DNA of 64,000 nucleotides from Serratia grimesii NBRC 13537 (GTDB lineage: Bacteria > Pseudomonadota > Gammaproteobacteria > Enterobacterales > Enterobacteriaceae), in the NCBI RefSeq assembly GCF_001590905.1, contig NZ_BCTT01000006.1, positions 434,001-498,000 on the forward strand, given 5' to 3'. Of this stretch, positions 9,790-19,986 are shown piece after piece. Position numbers and translations under genes: made by a program. Each line of letters starts with the position of its first letter. The stretch's first letter is position 1. The notes below the pieces were generated by a model. The model saw nothing but the letters and a program-made list of their open reading frames with translations. It made no database searches and had not been told where the DNA came from.

Positions 9790-11732
9790 TGGCGCTGTTA
9801 GAACTGAGCGGCATTAGCCGTAGCTATCAGTCGGGCGATCAGACAGTGGCGGTGCTGAAGAACGTGAGTCTACGCATCGACGCCGGTGAAATGGTAGCCA
9901 TTATGGGCGCTTCTGGTTCCGGTAAATCGACGCTGATGAATATTTTGGGTTGCCTGGATAAACCCAGCGCCGGCGTGTATCGGGTGGCGGGGCAAGACGT
10001 GGCAACACTCAATGGTGACGCGCTGGCCCGGCTGCGGCGTGAGCATTTTGGCTTTATCTTCCAGCGTTATCATTTATTACCCCATTTAAGTGCAGCACAT
10101 AACGTCGAGGTACCGGCTGTGTACGCCGGGCTGGGTAAGGCGGCGCGTCGCGAAAGAGCCGTGGCATTGCTGCAACGTCTTGGACTGAGTGAACGCGTTG
10201 GTTATCGTCCGAGCCAGCTTTCAGGCGGTCAACAACAGCGAGTCAGTATTGCTCGTGCGTTGATGAACGGCGGCCAGGTGATTTTGGCAGATGAACCTAC
10301 CGGTGCACTTGATAGCCATTCCGGTGAAGAGGTAATGACGATCCTCAAGCAACTGCGCGAACAGGGGCACACGGTGATTATCGTAACCCACGATCCGGCT
10401 GTGGCGCAGCAGGCTGAACGAGTGATTGAAATCCGTGACGGGGAGATCATTGCTGATTCGTGTCCGGATCAACGGAGCAATCCAAACGCCAAGCCATTGG
10501 AAATGGCTGCGCCAGCACCGTCCTGGCAGCAAACAGCCGGTCGTTTTCGCGAGGCATTGGTGATGGCTTGGCGAGCGATGGCTGCGAGTAAAATGCGTAC
10601 TGCGTTGACCATGCTGGGCATTATTATCGGTATTGCCTCTGTGGTATCGATCCTGGTGATCGGTGATGCTGCCAAACAGATGGTACTGGCGGATATCAAA
10701 TCTATCGGCACCAATACGGTCGACATTTATCCCGGCAAGGATTTTGGGGATGACGACCCGACCTTCCGACAAGCGCTGAAGTACGACGATCTTGCTGCAC
10801 TGCGTGAGCAACCTTACGTCAGTGCGCTGTCACCCACTATTGCCAGCAGTATGCGGCTGCGGTTGGGCAACGTCGATGTGGCAGCCAATGTCACCGGGGT
10901 CAGTGAACAGTTTTTCCGCGTGTATGGCATGACCTTTACCCAAGGCACCGGCATTGATCAACTGCAGGTGCAATCGCATTCACAAACGGTCGTGATAGAT
11001 GCCAATACCCAGCGCCGATTATTCCCACACCAGAAGGATGTGGTAGGGAAGGTGATTTTGGTGGGTAATATGCCGGCGACGGTCGTCGGGGTGGCGAAAG
11101 AGAAACAGTCGATGTTTGGCAGCAGCAAGACGCTGAACGTTTGGGTGCCCTACAGCACTATGGCCAACCGGCTGATGGGCAACGCCTATTTTGATTCGAT
11201 CACCGTGCGTATTCGCGAGGGCTACAATAGCCAGGAAGCGGAACAGCAGTTGACGCGTTTGCTGACGTTGCGCCATGGCAAGAAAGACATTTTCACCTAT
11301 AACATGGACAGTCTGGTGCAGACCGCGGAGAAGACCACGCGCACGCTTCAACTGTTCCTGACGTTGGTGGCGGTGATTTCACTGGTGGTTGGCGGGATCG
11401 GCGTAATGAACATCATGTTGGTGTCGGTGACAGAGCGCACGCGCGAAATCGGGATTCGTATGGCAGTGGGTGCCCGTTCCGGTGATGTGTTGCAGCAATT
11501 TTTGATTGAAGCTGTGTTGGTGTGCCTGGTCGGCGGTGCGCTGGGGATTACGTTGTCCTTCGCCATTGGCCTGTTGGTTCAGGTGGTATTGCCAGGGTGG
11601 CAAATCAGTTTCCCACCAGCGGCGTTACTGAGCGCGTTTGTGTGTTCCACCGCAATTGGTGTGGTATTCGGTTATCTGCCCGCACGCAGTGCTGCACGGC
11701 TTAATCCGATTGACGCGCTGGCCCGCGAATAG
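9789..11732 (+). CDS. macB: Macrolide export ATP-binding/permease protein MacB
   Basis: ABC-type mechanotransmission protein of the MacA-MacB-TolC pump. The 647-residue protein has an N-terminal nucleotide-binding domain (Walker A GASGSGKST near 40-48, signature LSGGQQQR, Walker B VILADEPTGALD), then one membrane helix (MLGIIIGIASVVSILVIG, about residue 275), a large periplasmic domain to about residue 520, and three C-terminal helices beginning LFLTLVAVISLVVGGIGVM. It is translationally coupled to macA by a one-base overlap. A bidirectional hairpin terminator follows and separates it from convergent cspD. Confidence 0.96.
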   Translation: MALLELSGISRSYQSGDQTVAVLKNVSLRIDAGEMVAIMGASGSGKSTLMNILGCLDKPSAGVYRVAGQDVATLNGDALARLRREHFGFIFQRYHLLPHLSAAHNVEVPAVYAGLGKAARRERAVALLQRLGLSERVGYRPSQLSGGQQQRVSIARALMNGGQVILADEPTGALDSHSGEEVMTILKQLREQGHTVIIVTHDPAVAQQAERVIEIRDGEIIADSCPDQRSNPNAKPLEMAAPAPSWQQTAGRFREALVMAWRAMAASKMRTALTMLGIIIGIASVVSILVIGDAAKQMVLADIKSIGTNTVDIYPGKDFGDDDPTFRQALKYDDLAALREQPYVSALSPTIASSMRLRLGNVDVAANVTGVSEQFFRVYGMTFTQGTGIDQLQVQSHSQTVVIDANTQRRLFPHQKDVVGKVILVGNMPATVVGVAKEKQSMFGSSKTLNVWVPYSTMANRLMGNAYFDSITVRIREGYNSQEAEQQLTRLLTLRHGKKDIFTYNMDSLVQTAEKTTRTLQLFLTLVAVISLVVGGIGVMNIMLVSVTERTREIGIRMAVGARSGDVLQQFLIEAVLVCLVGGALGITLSFAIGLLVQVVLPGWQISFPPAALLSAFVCSTAIGVVFGYLPARSAARLNPIDALARE

Positions 11733-11742
11733 CATGATAATA

Positions 11743-11775
11743 AAAAATGCCAGTCATACAGCGGCTGGCATTTTT
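11743..11775. terminator. Bidirectional terminator between macB and cspD
   Basis: AAAAATGCCAG (11743-11753) pairs with CTGGCATTTTT (11765-11775) around an 11-base loop. With A and T tracts on opposite sides it can end macB on the plus strand and cspD on the minus strand. Confidence 0.85.
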
Positions 11776-11809
11776 AGCGGAGTATTTCGGACTGACTCTG
11801 TGGACGCGT

Positions 11810-12031
11810 TTAAACCAACGCCTCGTTTTCCACTGGCACAATGAGACTCGCATGGTTCCCTTTTGGCCCTTGGTGCACGTCAAAACTGACCTGCTGGCCA
11901 GCCTTCAGCGTCCGGTACCCATCCATCTTAATCGTAGAATAATGGGCGAAAATGTCTTCGCCGCCGCCTTCAGGGCAGATAAACCCAAACCCTTTGGCGT
12001 TGTTGAACCATTTAACAGTACCCGTCTCCAT
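11810..12031 (-). CDS. cspD: Cold-shock-like protein CspD
   Basis: Small single-stranded-nucleic-acid binder of the cold-shock-domain family. In E. coli CspD is made in stationary phase and starvation rather than cold, inhibits replication initiation and elongation, and is degraded by Lon. The 73-residue protein has both RNA-binding motifs, RNP1 KGFGFI and RNP2 DIFAHY, plus the CspD-type C-terminal extension (VPVENEALV). It is divergent from clpS, the arrangement conserved across Enterobacterales. Confidence 0.95.
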   Translation of the reverse strand: METGTVKWFNNAKGFGFICPEGGGEDIFAHYSTIKMDGYRTLKAGQQVSFDVHQGPKGNHASLIVPVENEALV

Positions 12032-12390
12032 GCTTTTACATCCCTCGCAACGCTATTTTTAGGTGAGATGAATAACTGAATTCGTACCCGCCAACGGCAG
12101 GTAGCAGATGAGCCTGAAAGTGGTTAAAACACCACCAGGTCACGAATTTACACTCTAGAGCAAATGATCATCACGTCAAGGGATCGGCTTTTGTCGGCGA
12201 GGAGCAGTTCATCAAAGTTTGAAGCAGGTAACGATATTGACATTGTTTGGTAACAATTTGTCAGAGATTTTAGCGCACGTTCCAGTGCGGCGGGATGATG
12301 GCGAAGATGGTAAAATAGTAATGATACCCCACTTTGAATAACCGGAACCTGTCCCCATATTAAAGGACAGAGCAGAGAAGATGAGCAGCG
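12032..12390. promoter_or_regulatory. Divergent cspD-clpS intergenic region
   Basis: This 359-base gene-free stretch must hold both promoters. For clpS there is an extended -10, TG-G-TAAAAT, at 12308-12316. About 60 bases upstream lies an imperfect palindrome at 12238-12263: TGACA-TTGTT, a 4-base centre, then AACAA-TT-TGTCA, with its left arm inside a consensus -35 hexamer TTGACA (12237-12242). No ORF in this stretch is credible. Confidence 0.55.
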
Positions 12391-12711
12391 ATGGGCAATA
12401 ACAACGATTGGCTAAATTTTGAACACTTAGCCGAAGAAAAACAAATCGATGCGGTAAAACCGCCGTCTATGTATAAAGTTATACTTAACAACGACGATTA
12501 CACACCGATGGAATTTGTGATTGACGTTCTGCAAAAGTTCTTTTCTTATGATATTGAACGCGCAACGCAACTGATGCTCACGGTCCACTATCAAGGCAAG
12601 GCGATTTGTGGTGTTTTTACCGCCGAGGTGGCGGAAACCAAAGTCGTACATGTGAACCGTTATGCAAGGGAGAACGAGCATCCGTTGCTTTGTACGCTGG
12701 AAAAAGCCTGA
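12391..12711 (+). CDS. clpS: ClpS, adaptor of the ClpAP protease (N-degron recognition)
   Basis: Binds proteins with N-terminal Leu, Phe, Tyr or Trp and delivers them to ClpA. The 106-residue protein has the unstructured N-terminal arm needed for delivery ([18 protein letters not shown]) and the ClpS core. The core includes the substrate-pocket stretch [20 protein letters not shown] and the conserved [21 protein letters not shown]. It is followed by clpA after 27 bases on the same strand. The sequence is nearly identical to the E. coli protein over the core. Confidence 0.98.
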   Translation: MGNNNDWLNFEHLAEEKQIDAVKPPSMYKVILNNDDYTPMEFVIDVLQKFFSYDIERATQLMLTVHYQGKAICGVFTAEVAETKVVHVNRYARENEHPLLCTLEKA

Positions 12712-12738
12712 TTAAGGCAATCTATTGGGGAGGTGCTT

Positions 12739-15018
12739 ATGCTCAATCAAGAACTGGAACTCAGTCTCAACATGGCTTTCGCCAGAGCGCGTGAGCACAG
12801 ACACGAGTTTATGACCGTGGAGCACCTGTTGCTGGCGTTACTCAGCAACCCTGCCGCGAGGGAAGCGCTTGAGGCATGCACAGTGGATCTGGCCGCACTG
12901 CGCCAGGAGCTGGAAGCCTTTATCGAACAAACCACGCCAACGCTGCCCGCCAGCGAAGAAGAGCGCGACACACAGCCGACGCTCAGCTTCCAGCGCGTGT
13001 TACAGCGTGCGGTATTTCATGTGCAATCCTCCGGCCGCAGCGAAGTTAGCGGCGCCAACGTGCTGGTGGCAATTTTCAGCGAGCAGGAGTCGCAAGCGGC
13101 CTACCTGCTGCGCAAACACGACGTCAGCCGTCTTGACGTAGTGAATTTCATTTCACATGGCACACGTAAAGACGAGCCGGGCCAAGCGCCAAATGCGGAA
13201 AACCCGGTGAATGAAGAGCAGTCCGGAGGGGAAGACCGTATGGAAAACTTCACCACCAACCTCAATCAACTGGCCCGGGTGGGCGGCATTGATCCATTGA
13301 TTGGCCGTGATCCTGAGCTGGAACGTGCTATCCAGGTGCTGTGCCGTCGTCGCAAGAACAACCCGCTGTTGGTTGGGGAGTCCGGCGTGGGCAAAACCGC
13401 GATTGCTGAAGGGCTGGCTTGGCGCATTGTGCAGGGTGACGTCCCGGAAGTGATGGCGGATTGCACACTGTATTCACTGGACATCGGTTCGCTGCTGGCG
13501 GGTACGAAATACCGCGGCGACTTTGAGAAACGCTTTAAAGCGTTACTGAAACAGCTGGAGCAGGATAAGAACAGTATTCTGTTTATCGATGAAATTCACA
13601 CCATCATCGGTGCCGGTGCGGCTTCCGGTGGGCAGGTCGATGCCGCCAATTTGATCAAACCGCTGCTGTCCAGCGGCAAGATCCGTGTCATCGGTTCGAC
13701 CACCTACCAAGAATTCAGCAACATCTTTGAAAAAGACCGTGCGTTGGCCCGTCGCTTCCAGAAGATCGACATTACTGAACCGACGCCGGAAGAAACCATC
13801 CAGATCATCAATGGCCTGAAAACCAAGTACGAAGCACATCATGACGTGCGTTATACCGCGAAAGCGGTGCGTGCTGCGGTTGAGCTGTCGGTGAAATATA
13901 TCAACGACCGTCATTTGCCGGATAAGGCCATTGACGTGATCGACGAGGCGGGTGCTCGCAGCCGCTTAATGCCGATCAGCAAGCGCAAGAAAACCGTCAA
14001 CGTTGCCGATATTGAATCGGTAGTAGCACGTATAGCGCGCATCCCGGAAAAAACCGTGTCGGCGAGCGATCGTGATGTATTGAGAAGTCTGGGCGACCGT
14101 CTGAAAATGCTTGTGTTCGGGCAGGATCAAGCGATTGAAGCACTGACCGAAGCGATCAAAATGAGCCGGGCAGGTCTGGGCCACGATCGCAAACCTGTCG
14201 GTTCATTCCTGTTTGCCGGGCCAACAGGCGTCGGGAAAACCGAGGTGACGGTTCAGTTGGCGAAGGCGATGGATATCAAGCTGCTGCGTTTTGATATGTC
14301 CGAGTATATGGAACGTCATACCGTTAGCCGCCTGATTGGTGCTCCTCCGGGCTATGTCGGTTACGATCAGGGTGGTTTGCTGACTGACGCGGTGCTTAAG
14401 CATCCGCACTCGGTCGTGCTGCTGGACGAAATCGAGAAGGCACACCCGGATGTGTTCAACCTGCTGTTGCAGGTCATGGACAACGGGACCCTGACCGACA
14501 ACAACGGCCGTAAAGCGGATTTCCGCAACGTGATCCTGGTGATGACCACTAACGCCGGTGTGCGTGAAACAGAGCGTAAATCGATTGGTCTGGTTCAGCA
14601 GGACAACAGCACCGATGCGATGGAAGAGATCAAAAAAGTGTTCACGCCGGAATTCCGTAACCGTCTGGACAACATTCTCTGGTTCAACCATCTGTCGACT
14701 GAGGTGATTCAGCAGGTTGTCGACAAGTTTATCGTCGAACTGCAAGCGCAGCTGGATGCGAAGGGTGTGTCACTGGAAGTGAGCGACGAAGCGCGTGACT
14801 GGCTGTCAGTGAAAGGCTATGACCGTGCGATGGGCGCGCGTCCGATGGCGCGTGTCATGCAGGAAAACCTGAAGAAACCACTGGCTAACGAACTGCTGTT
14901 CGGCTCGCTGGTGGACGGTGGTTCAGTCAAGGTTGAGCTGGACAAGGACAACCAGAAACTGACGTACCACTTCCTCAGCGCATCGATGCGCAAAGCAGAT
15001 GAAGGTGCAGTGCACTAA
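12739..15018 (+). CDS. clpA: ATP-dependent Clp protease ATP-binding subunit ClpA
   Basis: AAA+ unfoldase that feeds substrates to ClpP. The 759-residue protein has the N-domain that docks ClpS (residues 1-145), D1 with Walker A GESGVGKT at 213-220 and Walker B ILFIDEIHT, and D2 with GPTGVGKT at 494-501 and VVLLDEIEKAHPDVF. A C-terminal subdomain follows (GYDRAMGARPMARVMQ). The ClpP-docking IGL loop is visible (RKSIGLVQQ). The start is the ATG at 12739 (MLNQELELS), preceded by GGGGAGG; a GTG two codons upstream is less likely. It forms a transcription unit with clpS and ends at a strong UUCG-capped terminator. Confidence 0.98.
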   Translation: MLNQELELSLNMAFARAREHRHEFMTVEHLLLALLSNPAAREALEACTVDLAALRQELEAFIEQTTPTLPASEEERDTQPTLSFQRVLQRAVFHVQSSGRSEVSGANVLVAIFSEQESQAAYLLRKHDVSRLDVVNFISHGTRKDEPGQAPNAENPVNEEQSGGEDRMENFTTNLNQLARVGGIDPLIGRDPELERAIQVLCRRRKNNPLLVGESGVGKTAIAEGLAWRIVQGDVPEVMADCTLYSLDIGSLLAGTKYRGDFEKRFKALLKQLEQDKNSILFIDEIHTIIGAGAASGGQVDAANLIKPLLSSGKIRVIGSTTYQEFSNIFEKDRALARRFQKIDITEPTPEETIQIINGLKTKYEAHHDVRYTAKAVRAAVELSVKYINDRHLPDKAIDVIDEAGARSRLMPISKRKKTVNVADIESVVARIARIPEKTVSASDRDVLRSLGDRLKMLVFGQDQAIEALTEAIKMSRAGLGHDRKPVGSFLFAGPTGVGKTEVTVQLAKAMDIKLLRFDMSEYMERHTVSRLIGAPPGYVGYDQGGLLTDAVLKHPHSVVLLDEIEKAHPDVFNLLLQVMDNGTLTDNNGRKADFRNVILVMTTNAGVRETERKSIGLVQQDNSTDAMEEIKKVFTPEFRNRLDNILWFNHLSTEVIQQVVDKFIVELQAQLDAKGVSLEVSDEARDWLSVKGYDRAMGARPMARVMQENLKKPLANELLFGSLVDGGSVKVELDKDNQKLTYHFLSASMRKADEGAVH

Positions 15019-15035
15019 GCCTGGGCCAGATAACG

Positions 15036-15065
15036 AAAAAGCGATGCTTCGGCATCGCTTTTTTT
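15036..15065 (+). terminator. Intrinsic terminator of clpSA
   Basis: Stem GCGATGC / GCATCGC closed by a TTCG tetraloop, extended by A-T pairs and followed by a run of seven or more T residues. It is a textbook intrinsic terminator 17 bases after the clpA stop. Confidence 0.93.
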
Positions 15066-15223
15066 ATGGGTGGCAATCATCACCACAACAGAAATGATTG
15101 AGCCCTCTCAGTTTACCTGCGCTCCTGCAACTCGATGTTGAACGTTGCTACGGGGGTAAACGGAAAGGGCTCCGGAGGCATTACATCCTCGGTGCCGCCA
15201 TCGGCTGGCGACGAGTGAGCCGA

Positions 15224-15460
<237 letters not shown>

Positions 15461-15548
15461 CTACCTTAGTTTTTAACCGGCAAGATAATGCCGAAAAACC
15501 CACATTATGTAAAGAAGTGTCGGTGAACATTGCACCGTTTCCGCAAAA

Positions 15549-16274
15549 TTAGTTTGTTGGGGAGGGTGGTTCAACCTGCTGTGGGGGTAACACTTGCGGT
15601 GCCCAGCACTCTGGCGCTAATGGCTTGCGCTGAAGTTGACTGAGCTGCTGCAAAAATTGTCGTCGGGGGATCTCTTTCGCTCCCAGCGTGGCAGTGTGAG
15701 CGTTAAGCACCTGACAGTCAATCAATTCTCCGCCATAAGCGGCAAAATGCTGACAAAAAGCCATCAGGGCACACTTGGATGCGTTGGTTGTACGGCTGAA
15801 CATCGATTCACCGCAAAACAGCGCGCCCTGAGCCACGCCGTACATGCCGCCTACCAGCACGTCATCCTGCCAGACTTCGATAGAATGAGCGAAACCGAGG
15901 CGATGCAGGTGCAGATAAGCACGCTGAACCTCTGGGCCAATCCAGGTGCCTTCCTGCGGACGATCGGCGCAGGCGGCGATGACTGCCGCAAAGTCGTGAT
16001 TGAGCGTAACGCGGAAAGGATCACTGCGCAGAAAGCGTTTCAGACTACGGCTGATATGGCGTTCGGCAGGGAACAACACCGCGCGTGGGTCAGGTGACCA
16101 CCACAGAATGGCTTCCCCCGGCGAAAACCAGGGGAAGATGCCGCGTTCATAGGCGGCCAGCAACCGCGGCGCGGTCAGGTCACCGCCAATGGCCAACAGA
16201 CCGTTAGGATCGCGCAGAGCGCCCTCAGGAGAGGGAAATACCAGTGACTGCGGTGACAGCTTAACAATACGCAT
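15549..16274 (-). CDS. aat: Leucyl/phenylalanyl-tRNA--protein transferase
   Basis: Adds Leu or Phe from aminoacyl-tRNA to N-terminal Arg or Lys of proteins, creating N-degrons that ClpS and ClpAP (encoded nearby) destroy. The 241-residue protein shows the family signature [21 protein letters not shown], then [43 protein letters not shown] and [21 protein letters not shown]. It lies 30 bases downstream of cydC on the same strand and is probably co-transcribed with it, as in E. coli. Confidence 0.97.
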   Translation of the reverse strand: MRIVKLSPQSLVFPSPEGALRDPNGLLAIGGDLTAPRLLAAYERGIFPWFSPGEAILWWSPDPRAVLFPAERHISRSLKRFLRSDPFRVTLNHDFAAVIAACADRPQEGTWIGPEVQRAYLHLHRLGFAHSIEVWQDDVLVGGMYGVAQGALFCGESMFSRTTNASKCALMAFCQHFAAYGGELIDCQVLNAHTATLGAKEIPRRQFLQQLSQLQRKPLAPECWAPQVLPPQQVEPPSPTN

Positions 16275-16304
16275 ATAAGGTCTCAGCGTGCTCTACAGGC
16301 CATT

Positions 16305-18041
16305 TTACAGAGGTATATCACTGATACGCTGGCGGAAGCGAGCATAACGCCCTTGCAAACCCATCAGCGTGGCATGATCACCTTGCTCGACAATTCGGCC
16401 ACCATCCATCACGCAGATACGGTCAAGATGTTCTAAGCCGTAGAGACGGTGAGTAACCAGAATCAGCGTTTTACCCTGACAGTGTTGGCGCAGCAGCGCC
16501 AGGATCTGCTGTTCGGTCTCGGCATCCAAACCTTCGGTGGGTTCATCGAGCAACAGTAACGGTGCCTGATGCAACAGCGCGCGGGCAATCCCCAGACGGC
16601 GCTGCTCACCACCAGACAGTTGACGACCCCCATCCCCAAGCCAGGCGTTCAACCCCTCGTTTTCCAGCAACTTGTCCAATCCCACCTGCTGTAGTACTTC
16701 GCGCAACTGTTCATCGGTTGCAGCAGGCGAAGCAATACGCAGGTTTTCACGCAGTGTATCGCTGAAGATATGCACGCGCTGGCTGACTACGGTTGTCATC
16801 TGACGTAGCGTCGTTTCATCGTACGTGCACAATGGTTGTCCGTTGAGCAGCATTTGCCCGCTATTGGCATCCCAGGCGCGAGTCAGCAATTGCAACAAGG
16901 TCGATTTACCGCATCCAGTACGCCCAAGCAGTGCAATGTGTTCACCGGCGGCAATCTCCAGCGTGACGTTCTGCAACACCGGTAGCGGTTGGTCGGGGTA
17001 GGTAAACGTGAGTTGTTGCAGGCTCAGTGTCGCACCGCTTTCAGCTGCTGGTCCATGGGCTGGGAACGTGATTTCTGGTTTTCGGTCGATCACCTGTTTC
17101 ACGCGTGTGGCGGAAGCGATCACTTGCCCCAGATGCTGGAAGGCACCCGCGACCGGCATCAGTGCTTCAAACGAGGCCAGTGCGGCAAAAACAAACAACG
17201 CAATCAATGCGCCGGGCTGGCTGTCACCACCGACACCTGCGGCCGTAAGCCACAGCAACAGCGTGACCGTTAAACCGCTGGCCAGGATCATTAACGCCTG
17301 TGCCATGCCGCCTAGCGAAGCCTGCTGCCATTGGCGACGCTGCCAGTGTTGTTCTGTGGTATCCAGGGCAGCGCGGAAGCTATCAACTGCACCGAACACC
17401 ACCAGTTCAGCCTGGCCTTGCAGCCACGCGGTCAGATCGGTGCGATATTGACCACGCAAGGCAGTTAACTGGCCGCCAATGGGTTTGCCGGCGCGGTAAA
17501 ATACCGGGGGTACCAGTAACAGCAGCAGCAGCAGAATACCGCCCAGCGTCAGTGCCAGAGTCGTATCTAACCAGCTCAGACCGTATGTAACGACGGCAAT
17601 CACCACGGCGGCACTGACCAGTGGCGAGATGACCCGCAGATATAAATGATCCAGCGTATCGACATCGGCGACCAGTCGGTTAAGCAGATCGGCCTGACGG
17701 AAACGGGCAATACCGCCCGGTGACAGCGGCAGGATCTTTTTAAAGGTAAACACCCGTAGATGGGACAGCACGCGGAAGGTCGCGTCATGGCTGACAACAC
17801 GCTCGGCGTAGCGCCCGGCCGTGCGGAAAATTGCGGCACCGCGTACGCCGGCAGCCGGCAGCATGTAGTTGAAGGTAAATAGACCCGCCAACCCAGCCAG
17901 GGCTGACGCGGCAAGGAACCAGCCAGATAGCGCCAGTAGACCGATGCTGGCTAGCAGGGTGACGATGGCTAAAACAATGCCCAGGCAGATCAACAGGCTG
18001 TGGCGACGGTATAGTGCCAGGAACGGCAGCAAAACACGCAT
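16305..18041 (-). CDS. cydC: Glutathione/cysteine ABC exporter subunit CydC
   Basis: Half of the heterodimeric CydDC ABC transporter, which exports glutathione and cysteine to the periplasm (more recent work also assigns it a heme role) and is required for cytochrome bd assembly. The 578-residue product has six membrane helices followed by a nucleotide-binding domain with Walker A GRTGCGKST, signature LSGGEQRR and LLLLDEPTEGLD. The start is the ATG at 18041 (MRVLLPFLALYRR), which matches E. coli; the longer open frame upstream overlaps cydD. Only two bases separate the cydD stop from this start, so the two are translationally coupled. Confidence 0.97.
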   Translation of the reverse strand: MRVLLPFLALYRRHSLLICLGIVLAIVTLLASIGLLALSGWFLAASALAGLAGLFTFNYMLPAAGVRGAAIFRTAGRYAERVVSHDATFRVLSHLRVFTFKKILPLSPGGIARFRQADLLNRLVADVDTLDHLYLRVISPLVSAAVVIAVVTYGLSWLDTTLALTLGGILLLLLLLVPPVFYRAGKPIGGQLTALRGQYRTDLTAWLQGQAELVVFGAVDSFRAALDTTEQHWQRRQWQQASLGGMAQALMILASGLTVTLLLWLTAAGVGGDSQPGALIALFVFAALASFEALMPVAGAFQHLGQVIASATRVKQVIDRKPEITFPAHGPAAESGATLSLQQLTFTYPDQPLPVLQNVTLEIAAGEHIALLGRTGCGKSTLLQLLTRAWDANSGQMLLNGQPLCTYDETTLRQMTTVVSQRVHIFSDTLRENLRIASPAATDEQLREVLQQVGLDKLLENEGLNAWLGDGGRQLSGGEQRRLGIARALLHQAPLLLLDEPTEGLDAETEQQILALLRQHCQGKTLILVTHRLYGLEHLDRICVMDGGRIVEQGDHATLMGLQGRYARFRQRISDIPL

Positions 18042-18043
18042 GA

Positions 18044-19810
18044 TTAGAGATCCCCGCGGCGGTGTGCGATCAGGTTGGCAAACAGGCCCGGCTGAGCGCT
18101 CAGCGTGGCGTAATCGCCTTGCTGGACAATTTGCCCGCCTTCCATGACCCAAATCTGGTCGTAATCTTCGGTATCTTCCAACTGGTGAGTAACCAGCAGG
18201 GTGGTTTGCTGATGCGAGGCGGCATTCAGAGCCTGCATAACTCGCCGCTCGCTGTGAGCATCAAGGCTGGCGGCCGGCTCATCCAGCAGCAGTAAACGAC
18301 GTGGGCTGATGAGTGCCCTGGCAACCGCGACACGTTGAGCCTGGCCGACGGACAAACGTGCCGCATTATCGCCGACCTCTGTCTCTAATCCCTGTGGCAG
18401 ATGTGGCAGAATTTCACCGACGTAGGCTTGTTCTACGGCCTGCTGCAACTGCGCCTCGCTGGCCTGCGGGTTCCCTAACAGGATATTGGCTCGCAATGTC
18501 AGCGCTGGAAGGTGCGGGTTCTGTCCTACCCAGCCAAGCTGTTGGCGCCAGCCTTCGGCAGCCAGTTCGCGCAACTCGATACCGTTGACCGTCAGTGAGC
18601 CGCGATAGGGCAGGAAGCCAAGCAGTAGGTTCAACAACGAACTTTTACCGGCACCGCTCAGGCCGACCAACGCAATGCGCTGGTGGGCGCCAAGCGTAAA
18701 GCTCAGCGGGCCAGCCAGTAATACGCCATTCGGTGACAGGATTTCCAGATTCTGTGCTTGCAGTTCCAGTGGAGTATCCGTATTTAGCGTTTGCGTGCCG
18801 TTGCCCATTTGTTCGCCTTCTGCACTGAGGAAGGTTTCCAGGGCTTCAGCCGCGCCCACGGCTTGCGCTTTGGCATGGTAGAAGGCCCCCAGGTCACGCA
18901 GAGGTTGGAAAAACTCTGGCGCCAGGATCAGCACCAGGAAGCCGGCAAACAGCGTGACACCGGTGCCGTAACTACCGAAATTAAGTTCACCAAGGAAGGA
19001 AAAACCAAAATAGACCGCGACCACCGCGATGGAGATGGAGGCAAAGAACTCCAATACTGCCGAAGACAGGAATGCCAACCGCAACACTTCCATGGTGCGG
19101 CTGCGGAAATCCTCCGACGATTTGGCGATATGTGCAGTTTCTGCTTCAGCGCGGTTAAACAGGCGCAGCGTATCCAGCCCGCGCAGGCGGTCGAGGAAAT
19201 TGCCGCTCAGTCGTGCCAGTGCGACAAAGTTGCGGCGGTTGGCGTCGGCGGCACCCATACCAACCAACGCCATAAACATCGGGATCAGTGGCGCGGTGGT
19301 TAGCAGAATCAGGCCCGCGGCCCAGTTAATTGGAAAGACGGTAATCAGGATCAATAATGGGATAAACACTGCCAGATACATCTGTGGCAGATAGCGGGAG
19401 TAATAATCCTGCATGTCTTCAATCTGTTCGACGATGATGCTGGCCCAGCTACCGGCCGGTTTTCCCTGGATCCAGGCAGGACCGAGTTGTTGCAGCTTAT
19501 CCAGTACCTGACGACGCATCCGTTGGCGGATCACCTGTCCGCAGATAAACCCAACACGCTCCCGCAACCAGCTCAATATTGCCCGCAATGCGAAGGTGGC
19601 GGCAAGCCAGATAAACGAGGGGATCAACTGCTCACGCGGGGTGTGTTCGATAATCAGGGCGTGGAGCAGGGCGGCTAACAGCCACGCCTGTGCGACAATC
19701 AGCATGCCGCTTATCAGCCCTAATACCATGGAAAGACGCAGCCAACGCTGCGCCAGGGTGCTCTGAGTTTTGAGCCAACGGGTTAACTGTTGCTGTCTGG
19801 TTTTTTTCAT
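18044..19810 (-). CDS. cydD: Glutathione/cysteine ABC exporter subunit CydD
   Basis: Partner half-transporter of CydC in the inner membrane. The 588-residue product equals the E. coli length. It starts MKKTRQQQLTRWLKTQ at 19810, has six membrane helices in the first 330 residues, and a nucleotide-binding domain with Walker A GLSGAGKSS, the degenerate signature LSVGQAQR (ALSGGQ is usual) and LLLLDEPAASLD. The open frame reaches 19981, but those 57 residues are not conserved and I exclude them. The signature variation is typical of CydD, whose two ATP sites are asymmetric. Confidence 0.97.
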   Translation of the reverse strand: MKKTRQQQLTRWLKTQSTLAQRWLRLSMVLGLISGMLIVAQAWLLAALLHALIIEHTPREQLIPSFIWLAATFALRAILSWLRERVGFICGQVIRQRMRRQVLDKLQQLGPAWIQGKPAGSWASIIVEQIEDMQDYYSRYLPQMYLAVFIPLLILITVFPINWAAGLILLTTAPLIPMFMALVGMGAADANRRNFVALARLSGNFLDRLRGLDTLRLFNRAEAETAHIAKSSEDFRSRTMEVLRLAFLSSAVLEFFASISIAVVAVYFGFSFLGELNFGSYGTGVTLFAGFLVLILAPEFFQPLRDLGAFYHAKAQAVGAAEALETFLSAEGEQMGNGTQTLNTDTPLELQAQNLEILSPNGVLLAGPLSFTLGAHQRIALVGLSGAGKSSLLNLLLGFLPYRGSLTVNGIELRELAAEGWRQQLGWVGQNPHLPALTLRANILLGNPQASEAQLQQAVEQAYVGEILPHLPQGLETEVGDNAARLSVGQAQRVAVARALISPRRLLLLDEPAASLDAHSERRVMQALNAASHQQTTLLVTHQLEDTEDYDQIWVMEGGQIVQQGDYATLSAQPGLFANLIAHRRGDL

Positions 19811-19986
19811 CAGATAAGAGTCTGCGTCGCCGGCGCCTGTTGTTACAGACAAGGTTAACGTACTGTTAAAAAAAGTGTTTGCCCCAATCTGAAGCGAACA
19901 AGTGAAGGCCAATGTTACCTCTTCACCCGGCAGACTGAAAATAATAAAGCGGTCAAATATCGGTATAACAGACAGCGGCAACCGGG

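Noticed and set aside
15066-15223. Possible serW tRNA-Ser, expected here from E. coli synteny
   Set aside because: Neither strand contains a GTTCGA-type T-loop or a serine-tRNA acceptor and variable arm; the gene is absent from this spot.
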